13,518 nt of DNA from DATJXG01 sp035500455 (GCA_035500455.1 DATJXG010000478.1:1-13518); one strand, 5' to 3'; shown: positions 5,889-12,278, counted from the first letter of the stretch. Made by a program: numbers and translations. Notes: generated from the letters alone by a model not told the origin.

Positions 5889-5953
5889 CACCACGAACCG
5901 TGTAGCGACGGGGCTTGCTGAGCTTGCCCTGAGCGAAGCCGAAGGGTCCAGCG
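5889..5953 (+). repeat. 65-bp dispersed repeat, copy B, intergenic
   Basis: It begins CACCACGAACCGTGTAGCG and ends GAAGCCGAAGGGTCCAGCG, 60 of 65 identical to the copy inside dus. It lies 16 bases upstream of the MBL gene start and about 125 bases upstream of the divergent zinc-ribbon gene. CTTGCCCTGAGCGAAGCC in its middle is, to my knowledge, a recurrent core in several unrelated bacterial genomes. Confidence 0.85.
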
Positions 5954-6051
5954 CGATGGCGAAGCCGGGCAAGCCACAGAGACGCAGCGAAGGTGCCTCT
6001 CTTCAGCAGCGTTTCAAGCTGGAACCACGCTATTCGACCCGCACCCCATGC

Positions 6052-6057
6052 TAGAAT
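6052..6057 (+). promoter_or_regulatory. Candidate -10 box of the zinc-ribbon operon
   Basis: TAGAAT lies 20 bases before the ATG at 6078, the same hexamer used before rpmE and the FmdB-like gene. No good -35 box is found at 16-18 bases upstream. It supports translation from 6078 over the ATG at 6048, which would lie upstream of the transcript start. Confidence 0.4.
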
Positions 6058-6077
6058 CATGCGAGTGCATTCCCACG

Positions 6078-7208
6078 ATGCTTCCTGAAGTAGAACACCT
6101 CATCGAACTGCAGAAGGCCGACGCCGAAATCCGCCGCCTGAAAGAGGAAATCGCCGCGCTCCCCAAACGCGTGGCGGTAATCGAAGAACGGCTCACCGGC
6201 ACCAAAGCCGCCCTGGAAAAGGCCAAAGCCGCCATCAAGGCCGACGAAGCCGCCCGCCGCAAACACGAAATTGCCATCGTCGATTTGCAGCAAAAGATCT
6301 CCAAGTACCGCGACCAGTCGCTGGAAGTCAAAACCAACGACCAGTACAAAGCTTTGCTGCACGAGATCCAGTTCGCCGAGCGCGACATCCGCGCCCAGGA
6401 AGACAAAATTCTCGAGCTGATGCTCGACGCAGATTCGCGCGAAAAAGACGTCAAAGCCGCCGAAGCCGAGTTGAAAGCCGAAACCGCCGAGATCGAGAAA
6501 GAAAAGGCCGCCGCCCGCGAGCGCACCGCAATCGACGAAAAGGAACTCTCCGAATGGAACGCCAAGCGCGACAAGGACCGCGGCGCCCTCGATCCGGACC
6601 TGTTGCAGCACTATGACCGCGTAGCCAAGTACCGGGGCAGCGGCATCGCTGAAGTACGTGAGCAGAAATGCATGGGCTGCTCGGTGATGCTCCGCCCGCA
6701 GACCTACAATGAAGTGCGCAGCGCCAGCAAGATCGTCTTCTGCGATTCCTGCCAGCGCATTCTCTATTCCAGCCCGGCCAACGAATCCGCAGCCGAACCG
6801 GAGAGCGTTGTACGCCGCCGGCGTCCCCATCCCAAGGCCGACTCCACCCAGGCCTGGTACTACCGCGCCGGTTACGGCGAGGATTCCCCCGAAGTTTTCC
6901 TGGCATTCGTGAGCGTTGCCCCGGGATGGAACCGCCATGCCTATGACATTCACAATGGCCGCCAGCTGGGCGAAGTACAGTCCGCGGAGGGCGACTACCG
7001 CGCCGCATTCTCCGCCGACCTGGAAGGCGCGGTACGATTGAATGGCCACTGGGAAGTGGCTGAAATCGAATCCTGGGGCGCGGAAATGCCCCTGGTGGTA
7101 ATGGACGCCCTGCAGCGCGACCTGGACCTGGCCCGCGCGGAATCCGCCGCGGCCCACGCCCACACCCACGATGAGCCCGCGGTATCGGGGCATCCCGCAG
7201 TCGGCTAG
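6078..7208 (+). CDS. Coiled-coil C4 zinc-ribbon protein with unknown C-terminal domain
   Basis: Residues 1-175 of 376 are an almost uninterrupted charged Glu/Lys/Ala coiled coil (RRLKEEIAAL, ALEKAKAAIK, AELKAETAEIEKEKAAA). Residues 190-230 are a C4 zinc ribbon with C198 and C201 (CMGC) and C222 and C225 (CDSC). This is the architecture of the DUF164/zf-RING_7 (CT398-like) family, putative nucleic-acid or RNA-polymerase-associated proteins. That family usually ends soon after the ribbon, at about 240 residues. Here a linker with RRRR at 246-249 leads to an extra region, about 257-355 (TQAWYYRAGYG, FVSVAPGWNRHAYDIHNG, LNGHWEVAEIESWG), which I do not recognise. A His-rich end (HAHTHDEP) follows. 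ATG 6078 fits the family N-terminus and the TAGAAT box; ATG 6048 in frame would add ten residues. It is probably first of an operon with the next two genes. Confidence 0.88.
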   Translation: MLPEVEHLIELQKADAEIRRLKEEIAALPKRVAVIEERLTGTKAALEKAKAAIKADEAARRKHEIAIVDLQQKISKYRDQSLEVKTNDQYKALLHEIQFAERDIRAQEDKILELMLDADSREKDVKAAEAELKAETAEIEKEKAAARERTAIDEKELSEWNAKRDKDRGALDPDLLQHYDRVAKYRGSGIAEVREQKCMGCSVMLRPQTYNEVRSASKIVFCDSCQRILYSSPANESAAEPESVVRRRRPHPKADSTQAWYYRAGYGEDSPEVFLAFVSVAPGWNRHAYDIHNGRQLGEVQSAEGDYRAAFSADLEGAVRLNGHWEVAEIESWGAEMPLVVMDALQRDLDLARAESAAAHAHTHDEPAVSGHPAVG

Positions 7209-7242
7209 ATCGCGCTCCGAGTCAGCCGGCCAATCGCAAGCC

Positions 7243-8037
7243 ATGCTTGATCCCGCCGAGTCCTATCAAGTCGCGGCAAAGTACTACGACCACGCCTACG
7301 CCGCCAAGCCCGACCTCGTTGACCTCCCCTTCTATCTGAACTTGGCCAGGGAAATCGGTGGTCCGGTTCTGGAACTCGCCTGCGGCACCGGCCGTGTCCT
7401 GCTGCCAACCGCGCGAGCCGGAATTGAGATCCATGGCCCGGACAACTCGACTGCGATGCTCCGGATACTCCGCGCAAATCTCGAGCGCGAGCCGTCAGAG
7501 GTCCGCAACCGTGTCTCAATCTTTGCCGGCGACATCCGCAGCTTCCGCGCCCCGAAGAAGTATCGCCTGGTAACCATTCCCTTCCGTCCTATGCAGCACA
7601 TGCATACCTTGGACGACCAGCTAAACGCCCTGCGCACCGCAGCTGCACACCTCGATCACAACGGCATTCTGGCCTTCGATGTCTTCTATCCGAAGTACGA
7701 TCTTCTAGCCACAGGCATGGGAGAGGAGATTCTGGAACTGGAGTGGCGCCCTGGGCCCGATCCGGCGCGGGTAGTGCGGCGTTTCTTTCGCAAGGACAGC
7801 CTGGACAAGATCCAGCAGAACTTCACCGCCACGTTTTTCTACCGCACCTGCGTCGGAGAGACCCTGGTTGAGGAAGAATCTGAGGCCTTCAAGATGACGT
7901 ATTACACTTATCCGCAATTGCGGGCGCTGTTCCTGCTCGCAGAACTTGAGCCGGTGGCGGATTATGGTTCGTTTGAAAAAGCGCCGCTGAACAACCAATC
8001 GGACGAGATGATCTTCATACTCAGGCGGGCAAAATAA
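7243..8037 (+). CDS. Class I SAM-dependent methyltransferase
   Basis: The 264-residue product starts MLDPAESYQVAAKYYDHAY. Motif I VLELACGTGR at 42-51 binds S-adenosylmethionine. IHGPDNSTAML at 63-73 occupies the motif II place (usually GxDxS), and AGDIRSF near 95-101 the motif III place. ILAFDVFYPKYD precedes a beta-rich C-terminal half (NFTATFFYRTCV, EESEAFKMTYYTYPQL), as in small-molecule methyltransferases. The substrate is unknown. ATG 7243 was chosen, 34 bases after the preceding stop. An ATG at 7171 would overlap the zinc-ribbon gene by 38 bases and add 24 residues outside the fold. The next gene follows after three bases, so the two are almost certainly co-transcribed. Confidence 0.88.
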   Translation: MLDPAESYQVAAKYYDHAYAAKPDLVDLPFYLNLAREIGGPVLELACGTGRVLLPTARAGIEIHGPDNSTAMLRILRANLEREPSEVRNRVSIFAGDIRSFRAPKKYRLVTIPFRPMQHMHTLDDQLNALRTAAAHLDHNGILAFDVFYPKYDLLATGMGEEILELEWRPGPDPARVVRRFFRKDSLDKIQQNFTATFFYRTCVGETLVEEESEAFKMTYYTYPQLRALFLLAELEPVADYGSFEKAPLNNQSDEMIFILRRAK

Positions 8038-8040
8038 TCG

Positions 8041-8523
8041 ATGAACTACACCAATCTCGAAAGCCCGGTCGGCCCGCTCCTGCTCACCGCGGACGATGCC
8101 GGCCTGCGCAGCATCCTTTTCGTGAACGGGCGAGAGCGGGCTCAGCCCGATCCCGCGTGGCGCAGGAATCGCCAGCCTCTGGCCGAGGCGATTCGCCAAC
8201 TTCGCGCCTACTTTGCCGGAGAACTCACCGCCTTCGACCTGCCCCTGGCGCCTGAAGGCACCGAATTCCAGCGCGCCGTGTGGGACGAACTCTGCAACAT
8301 CGGTTACGGCGAAACCATCTCCTACGGAGAACTCGCCCGCCGGATCGGCAATCCCAAAGCCTCGCGCGCGGTCGGCCTGGCCAACGGCTCCAATCCCATC
8401 CCGATTGTCATCCCCTGCCACCGCGTAATCGGCAGCAACGGCAAACTCACCGGCTACGGCGGCGGCCTGCCCATCAAGCAAAAGCTCCTGGCCTTGGAGC
8501 AAAAGCAACTCCGCCTACTGTAG
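8041..8523 (+). CDS. ogt: Methylated-DNA--protein-cysteine methyltransferase
   Basis: This suicidal DNA-repair protein removes alkyl groups from O6-alkylguanine or O4-alkylthymine onto its own cysteine. The 160-residue product has the acceptor C126 in IPCHRVIG and the arginine-finger region SYGELARRIGNPKASRAVG (R109). The closing sequence GKLTGYGGGLPIKQKLL is also characteristic. There is no Ada N-terminal regulatory domain, so it is the Ogt-like stand-alone form; length is typical for it. Just before the active site LANGSNPIPIV is a mild variant of the common GNPVPI context. It lies three bases after the SAM methyltransferase, which suggests translational coupling. It is convergent with rsmI. 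Confidence 0.96.
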   Translation: MNYTNLESPVGPLLLTADDAGLRSILFVNGRERAQPDPAWRRNRQPLAEAIRQLRAYFAGELTAFDLPLAPEGTEFQRAVWDELCNIGYGETISYGELARRIGNPKASRAVGLANGSNPIPIVIPCHRVIGSNGKLTGYGGGLPIKQKLLALEQKQLRLL

Positions 8524-8535
8524 CACCAACCCACC

Positions 8536-8563
8536 GTAGCGCCGGCGTGCCGGCAACCGCTAC
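8536..8563. terminator. Hairpin between convergent ogt and rsmI
   Basis: An outer stem GTAGCG (8536-8541) pairs with CGCTAC (8558-8563), and inner arms GCCGG (8541-8545) and CCGGC (8550-8554) compete or extend the fold. TTATTCC follows on the plus strand, so it may terminate ogt transcription. It overlaps the rsmI stop codon. GTAGCGCCGGCGTGCCGGC also looks like a dispersed repeat fragment. Confidence 0.5.
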
Positions 8564-9414
8564 TTATTCCTCTGCAGCATCCGATACGCCTCGCTCTTGG
8601 AAATCCCCATCTCCCGCGCCAGCTTCTTCAGCGCTGTCTTCTGATCAATTTTCTCCTCCGCCATAATCTCTTGAAGTCTCTTCTGCGGGTCCATCGGCGG
8701 CTGAATGTCACCCATCTCCCCGGCGCCGATCAGCAAGGTAATCTCGCCCTTTACTTCAGATCGGGCTTTCAGCGCCTCCAGCACTTCCCGAACCGTCCCC
8801 CTCAAGAACTCCTCGTGGACTTTCGTGATCTCCCGCGCCACCACCACTCGCCGCTCATCCCCGAGGATCGCCGCCACATCCTCCAGCGTGTCCTTCACTC
8901 GGTGCGGCGCCTCGTAGAAAATCTCCGTGCAGGCCGAATCCCTGATTTCCTCCAGCGCCTGCCGCCGCTGTCCCGCCTTCGCCGGCAGAAAACCTCCGAA
9001 CCGAAAGGAATCGGTCGGCAGCCCGCTGGCCGCTACCGCCGCCACCAGGGCCGACGCTCCCGGCACCGGCACAACCGCAATCCCGTGCTCGATCGCCGTC
9101 GAGATCAGTCGAAATCCAGGATCGGAAATTCCCGGCATCCCCGCATCACTCACCAGCGCAATCCGCGCTCCCTTCTGCAGTTCCTCCAGAAGTTGTCCCG
9201 CCCGCGCCGCTTCATTCTGCTCGTAGTAACTCACCGTGCGCGCCGTGATGCCGTAGTGATTGAGCAGCTTCTGCGTATGCCGCGTATCTTCGCAGGCAAT
9301 CAGCGTAGCTTCCTTCAGCACCCGCAACGCCCGCAGCGTAATGTCCTCCAGATTCCCAAGGGGCGTAGCCACGACATACAGAACTCCCCCGCCATCCGCC
9401 GAATCCCGCTGCAT
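8560..9414 (-). CDS. rsmI: 16S rRNA (cytidine-1402-2'-O)-methyltransferase
   Basis: This methylates the ribose of C1402 in the ribosomal P site, using SAM. The 284-residue product is full length. It has ATPLGNLEDITLRAL at 16-30, CEDTRHTQKLL at 41-51, ALVSDAGMPGISDPG at 86-100, VPVPGASALVAAVAASGLPT at 115-134, GFLPAK at 141-146, FYEAPHR at 166-172, and VAREITKVHEE at 192-202. The C-terminal Lys-rich helical tail (residues 243-284) matches the RsmI C-terminal helix-turn-helix-like extension. The ATG at 9414 is the only start giving the usual short lead. It has no ribosome site, but TAGACT lies six bases upstream, compatible with a leaderless message. It is divergent from the FmdB-like gene. Confidence 0.96.
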   Translation of the reverse strand: MQRDSADGGGVLYVVATPLGNLEDITLRALRVLKEATLIACEDTRHTQKLLNHYGITARTVSYYEQNEAARAGQLLEELQKGARIALVSDAGMPGISDPGFRLISTAIEHGIAVVPVPGASALVAAVAASGLPTDSFRFGGFLPAKAGQRRQALEEIRDSACTEIFYEAPHRVKDTLEDVAAILGDERRVVVAREITKVHEEFLRGTVREVLEALKARSEVKGEITLLIGAGEMGDIQPPMDPQKRLQEIMAEEKIDQKTALKKLAREMGISKSEAYRMLQRNK

Positions 9415-9420
9415 GGCGCG

Positions 9421-9426
9421 AGTCTA
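9421..9426 (-). promoter_or_regulatory. Candidate -10 box directly before rsmI
   Basis: TAGACT on the minus strand ends six bases before the rsmI ATG, so transcription would start at or beside the start codon. No good -35 box is present at the expected distance. Confidence 0.28.
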
Positions 9427-9479
9427 TCACCGGCCATTTCCCCGCGTGTCCTTCCGGCTCACTCGGAACAAGCTCAAAA

Positions 9480-9508
9480 TTGACGCCCGTTCCGCTTAAC
9501 CCTAGAAT
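9480..9508 (+). promoter_or_regulatory. Strong sigma-70 promoter of the FmdB-like gene
   Basis: TTGACG (9480-9485) and TAGAAT (9503-9508) are separated by 17 bases, the best match to the sigma-70 consensus in the window. The transcript would begin near 9515, just before the in-frame GTG at 9520. This leaves a leader of about 40 bases before the preferred ATG at 9556. Confidence 0.72.
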
Positions 9509-9521
9509 CAAATTTCAGAGT

Positions 9522-9543
9522 GGCCGAAAGATTTGCCTCGGCC
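9522..9543 (+). other. Leader hairpin upstream of the FmdB-like gene
   Basis: GGCCGA (9522-9527) and TCGGCC (9538-9543) form a perfect six-bp stem around a ten-base loop, in the predicted leader 12 bases before the ATG. No Shine-Dalgarno motif is evident between hairpin and start. A regulatory role is speculative. Confidence 0.35.
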
Positions 9544-9555
9544 CTCCAATACTCC

Positions 9556-9855
9556 ATGCCACTCTACGAGTACGAATGCAAAAAGTGTCACCACCGCTTC
9601 GAGAAGATTCAGAAGTTCTCTGACCCCCACACCAAGAAGTGCCCCAAGTGCGGCGGTCCGGTGGAGCAGGTAATTTCCGCGCCCGCCGTGCAGTTCAAAG
9701 GCTCCGGCTGGTATGTGACCGACTATCCAAAAAAATCCAGCGGCAGCTCATCTTCCTCGTCTGAGGGCGAGTCCAGGACAAAAGACGCGGGCGCGAAAAA
9801 AGAAGACAAGCCAAAGTCCGAGAAGACCGATAAGAAGAAGGCCGAAACCAAGTAG
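9556..9855 (+). CDS. FmdB-family zinc-ribbon protein
   Basis: The 99-residue product begins with the family signature MPLYEYECKKCHHRFE. Zinc ligands are C8, C11, C29 and C32 (CKKC and CPKC). PVEQVISAPAVQFKGSGWYVTDY at 34-56 is the conserved second half. The tail from about residue 58 is a Ser run (SSGSSSSSS) followed by an Asp/Glu/Lys-rich, probably disordered end. FmdB was first noted beside a formamidase/amide regulator, but the family's role is not established; no amidase gene is nearby. ATG 9556 is preferred because MPLYEYEC starts nearly all members. A GTG at 9520 would add 12 residues and falls almost at the predicted transcript start. Confidence 0.9.
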   Translation: MPLYEYECKKCHHRFEKIQKFSDPHTKKCPKCGGPVEQVISAPAVQFKGSGWYVTDYPKKSSGSSSSSSEGESRTKDAGAKKEDKPKSEKTDKKKAETK

Positions 9856-9861
9856 CTCCGC

Positions 9862-10389
9862 TCACCGCCACTTCACGTCGTATCCTAGCGAATAAAGAAT
9901 ATGGCTCTCGAATTCGTACTGCACCAGCAAGTTAAAATTGTTGGCCTGCGACTCCCATGATTGCGCGTACATGGTCTCCCGCCGCGAGTACAGAGAGTAT
10001 GCCGCCGCGAAGCGCACATTGCACGGCTGCGGGCAGGCAATCAGCCCCGTAGGATCGGCCCGGGCCACGCCGGCCACCGCGTAAAGCTCGCTCGCGCTGA
10101 CGTCGGGCTGGCCCTCCACATCGACTTGCTGCGGCTGCACGCTCAGGGCCCGCGCATCGCCCGGGAGAATCTCCGGCGCGGCATTCGAAGCTTCCTGCTG
10201 CACCGGATTCAAATCAATCTGCTTCGCCACGCTCTGCTGCGCCGCCGCCCACAAAGCCCACAGATCGGCATCGCTGTGCTGGGTATGGTTGACGAAACCC
10301 GCCGGCCCGCGCGGCCCGCCCCCACACCCGGCCAGAATCAGGACCAGCCCCGCTGCCCGCAACCGCCTGCCCGTAGCCGCGTTCCACAT
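9862..10389 (-). CDS. Orphan lipoprotein of unknown function
   Basis: The 175-residue product has a typical lipoprotein signal: RRLRAAGLVLILAGC, with lipobox LAGC and C22 as the lipidated residue, followed by GGGPRGPAG. The mature part has no domain I recognise. It contains LWALWAAAQQSVAKQIDLNP, a Pro/Gln stretch at 71-98, CPQPC at 119-123, and an aromatic-rich end (NNFNLLVQYEFESHILYSLGYDVKWR). The product probably faces the periplasm or sits in a membrane leaflet. ATG 10389 places the charged n-region directly at the N-terminus; an ATG at 10437 would give an abnormally long leader of 37 residues before the Cys. It is convergent with the FmdB-like gene, six bases apart, with no visible terminator. 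Confidence 0.75.
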   Translation of the reverse strand: MWNAATGRRLRAAGLVLILAGCGGGPRGPAGFVNHTQHSDADLWALWAAAQQSVAKQIDLNPVQQEASNAAPEILPGDARALSVQPQQVDVEGQPDVSASELYAVAGVARADPTGLIACPQPCNVRFAAAYSLYSRRETMYAQSWESQANNFNLLVQYEFESHILYSLGYDVKWR

Positions 10390-10686
10390 GCCAGCTACAT
10401 CGGCGGAAGCCTGCCAGCCAGGCAGAAACCCCAACAATCGGACGTATTAGCACCTTAGAAAACCAGCGAAAGAAAAACTGAGAACCGCGAACTGAAATCT
10501 GACAACTGGTTTTCACCCAAAAATGCCGGCCCGCATGCACCCAAGCCGCGAATCGCAACCAAGCCCAAACGGAACGGAAAAGTTAAGTGCCCCCGAACCC
10601 AAACCACCGAGCATCCGGCCCTGAGTCCTTTTCGACCCGGCGGCATCTAAGAGAATTGAGATAGTCGTTATAACGAGGAGTTCCCA
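10390..10686. other. Non-coding gap between lipoprotein and pirin genes
   Basis: No credible gene is seen in these 297 bases. The gap holds a 9-bp inverted repeat, GAAAACCAG (10458-10466) and CTGGTTTTC (10506-10514), enclosing an A-rich stretch with AACTGAGAACC-like words. Closer to the pirin gene it has a 10-bp palindrome. Both divergent promoters must lie here, but only weak boxes are visible. Confidence 0.6.
10666..10675. promoter_or_regulatory. Perfect palindrome CGTTATAACG before the pirin gene
   Basis: This 10-bp perfect palindrome sits immediately upstream of the GAGGAG ribosome site. It contains TATAAC, but using that as a -10 box would start transcription beyond the ribosome site, so a repressor operator is a more sensible guess. 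No known regulator was matched. Confidence 0.35.
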
Positions 10687-11385
10687 ATGATCACTCTCCG
10701 CCGCAGCACCGAACGCGGCCATGCCAACCACGGCTGGCTGGACAGCCGCTTCAGCTTCTCTTTCTCCGAGTACTACGACCCGCGCTTCATGGGCTTCCGC
10801 TCCCTGCGCGTGATCAACGAGGACAAGGTAGCGCCCCAGGGCGGCTTCCCCACCCATCCTCACCGCGATATGGAGATCATCACTTACGTCCTGGAAGGCG
10901 CCCTGGAGCACAAGGACAGCCTGGGCACCGGCTCGATCATTCGCCCCGGCGATGGCCAGCGCATGAGCGCCGGCACCGGCATTCGCCACAGCGAATTCAA
11001 CCCGTCCAAAAACGAGCCAGTCCACCTGCTGCAGATCTGGATCACCCCCGACCGCGAAGGCCACCAGCCAAGCTATGAGCAGAAGAACTTCCCGGAAGAA
11101 GAAAAGCGCGGCAAGCTCCGCCTGGTCGCCTCGCCCGACGGCGCCGAAGGCTCCGTCACCATCCATCAGGACGCCAAACTCTACGCCACCCTCCTCGCTC
11201 CGGAACAGGAAGTCCGCCACCCCCTGAGCACCGGCCGCCACGCCTGGCTGCAGGTAGCCAAAGGCAAGGTAGAATTGAATGGTCGCGAGCTAAGCCAGGG
11301 CGACGGCGCCGCCATAAGCAACGAGCCGTCAGTAAACCTCAAAGGCAAGGAAGACGCCGAAGTCCTCCTCTTCGACCTGGCGTAA
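10687..11385 (+). CDS. Pirin-family bicupin protein
   Basis: The 232-residue product has the pirin N-terminal cupin with metal ligands H57, H59 (THPHRDMEI), H101 and E103 (GIRHSEFN). These positions match those I recall for E. coli YhhW, a quercetinase-like pirin. RRSTERGHANHGWLDSRFSFSF at the start and HLLQIWITPDREGHQPSYEQ in the middle are characteristic. The second cupin half runs from about residue 140 to 232 (QDAKLYATLLAPEQEV, GDGAAISNEPSV). The length equals the family norm. The product is cytoplasmic, probably iron-dependent; a quercetin dioxygenase activity is known for some relatives but not proven here. The start is set by GAGGAG seven bases upstream. The gene stands alone. Confidence 0.95.
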   Translation: MITLRRSTERGHANHGWLDSRFSFSFSEYYDPRFMGFRSLRVINEDKVAPQGGFPTHPHRDMEIITYVLEGALEHKDSLGTGSIIRPGDGQRMSAGTGIRHSEFNPSKNEPVHLLQIWITPDREGHQPSYEQKNFPEEEKRGKLRLVASPDGAEGSVTIHQDAKLYATLLAPEQEVRHPLSTGRHAWLQVAKGKVELNGRELSQGDGAAISNEPSVNLKGKEDAEVLLFDLA

Positions 11386-11397
11386 ATCGTCGTCGAC

Positions 11398-11460
11398 GGT
11401 GTAGCGAGGGGCCTGGCACGGGACCGTGTAGGGACGGGATTCAGCCCGTCTCGAACTCCT
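11398..11460 (+). repeat. Dispersed repeat fragment with hairpin after the pirin gene
   Basis: ACCGTGTAGGGACGGG (11423-11438) shares its core with the fragments at 5039-5052 and, more loosely, the 65-bp repeats. It continues into a hairpin of GACGGG (11433-11438), loop ATTCAG, CCCGTC (11445-11450). An adjacent diverged GGTGTAGCGAGGGG (11399-11412) may be a second partial copy. Confidence 0.6.
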
Positions 11461-11485
11461 GTCCTCCGTGGACCCCTCGTTAACG

Positions 11486-11506
11486 GACGGGTGGCCCCGT
11501 CATTTT
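11486..11506 (+). terminator. Terminator-like hairpin following the pirin gene
   Basis: GACGGG (11486-11491), loop TGGC, CCCGTC (11496-11501), then ATTTT: a six-bp GC-rich stem with a short T run, about 100 bases after the pirin stop. It overlaps the stop codon of the opposing gene. The stem words repeat those of the hairpin at 11433-11450, so it may be repeat-derived. Confidence 0.5.
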
Positions 11507-12231
11507 GCGGAACTCTCCTGTCGATCCTTCTCCGCCTGTTTCCACGCGCCCGGCATGATGTCTGCCTGTGTCTTGCAAGGAGTCACCCATCTCGTCACAC
11601 AGGAAAAATCAAGTCTACCTACCCGTTCCACATCTTCGGGAGAAGCTTGAGGCGTAAATCTCGCATAAATCTCGACGCAGATCTCGCAGCCGCCGGGCCA
11701 CCCAATTCGGTAACTCGGATGCCTGCTCATTTGGTCGACCCCTATGCTGTCGCTGGTTGTGCTCACACCCATCAAGGTGTAGCCGTAAGAGCCGCACGAA
11801 CCAGCCTCGCAGGGCGAGACGTCCGTATACACGCTAAATGATTTCCTGTGCACGAACCCGTCCAGGATCGTGATGTGGGCGTTCACCACAGTCGGGCGCC
11901 CGCCTAGAATTTCATAGAGCCTCAATAGCCGCTGGTGGTACACCAGAAAACCTGGGTGTGCATGCGTAAAATCGCCCAGCGCGATTCCGGCGGAGCACTT
12001 GCCTTTCTCGCAGGGGCCGTCATCGAAGACTGCGCCCCAGCGTCTAAAGAGTACCTGAGTCTGTTCGAAACTCGTGCTGCTCAATGTGAGGCTTGCAATG
12101 TCGCGTTCCAAACGCTCGGCCCGGAAGCGAAGTACGTACTGCTGCATTCGTATCGCGAAAACAAGAACAAGTACGAGCGCAAACGCCGCAAACGCCATCC
12201 GGACGACCAGCGCCCTGCGAAACATTCTCAT
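11500..12231 (-). CDS. Membrane-anchored protein with paired cysteines, unknown function
   Basis: The 243-residue product begins MRMFRRALVVRMAFAAFALV; residues 8-27 form one hydrophobic anchor after a basic start, so the rest probably faces the periplasm. The outer part has eight cysteines in four close pairs: C74/C79 (CEKGKC), C141/C146 (CEAGSC), C182/C185 (CEIC) and C211/C219. These are likely disulphides if exported. No known domain is recognised. A second ATG two codons in (MFRR) is equally possible. Neither has a clear ribosome site. It lies downstream of the pilT-like gene on the same strand, separated by 110 bases holding a large hairpin, so co-transcription is doubtful. Codon use looks less GC-biased than in neighbours, a weak hint of different ancestry. 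Confidence 0.72.
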   Translation of the reverse strand: MRMFRRALVVRMAFAAFALVLVLVFAIRMQQYVLRFRAERLERDIASLTLSSTSFEQTQVLFRRWGAVFDDGPCEKGKCSAGIALGDFTHAHPGFLVYHQRLLRLYEILGGRPTVVNAHITILDGFVHRKSFSVYTDVSPCEAGSCGSYGYTLMGVSTTSDSIGVDQMSRHPSYRIGWPGGCEICVEIYARFTPQASPEDVERVGRLDFSCVTRWVTPCKTQADIMPGAWKQAEKDRQESSAK

Positions 12232-12278
12232 GGCCCATTAGACACCACACCTCCGGTGCCCTCGATAAAATCCGGGTG

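Noticed and set aside
5874..5972. 33-residue N-terminal extension of the MBL hydrolase
   Set aside because: It is largely the reverse translation of a dispersed repeat and lies before the family-typical N-terminus, so the start was set at 5873.
6057..7244. 395-residue open frame antisense to the zinc-ribbon gene
   Set aside because: It is antisense to a gene with a coiled coil and four zinc cysteines. Its Phe/Gly/Val-rich product reflects the reverse complement of Glu/Lys/Ala codons.
7705..8508. 267-residue open frame antisense to the methyltransferase and ogt
   Set aside because: It covers two genes with intact motifs on the other strand and has no motif of its own.
8671..9483. 270-residue Arg/His-rich open frame antisense to rsmI
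   Set aside because: Composition is typical of an out-of-frame reading, and rsmI is unambiguous on the opposite strand.
9510..9560. tRNA-like start (GTGGCCGAAAGATTTGCC)
   Set aside because: No full cloverleaf, T-loop or CCA end follows; only a single hairpin can be formed.
10513..11241. 242-residue open frame antisense to the pirin gene
   Set aside because: Pirin is clear, with metal ligands and a strong ribosome site; the opposite frame has no recognisable domain.
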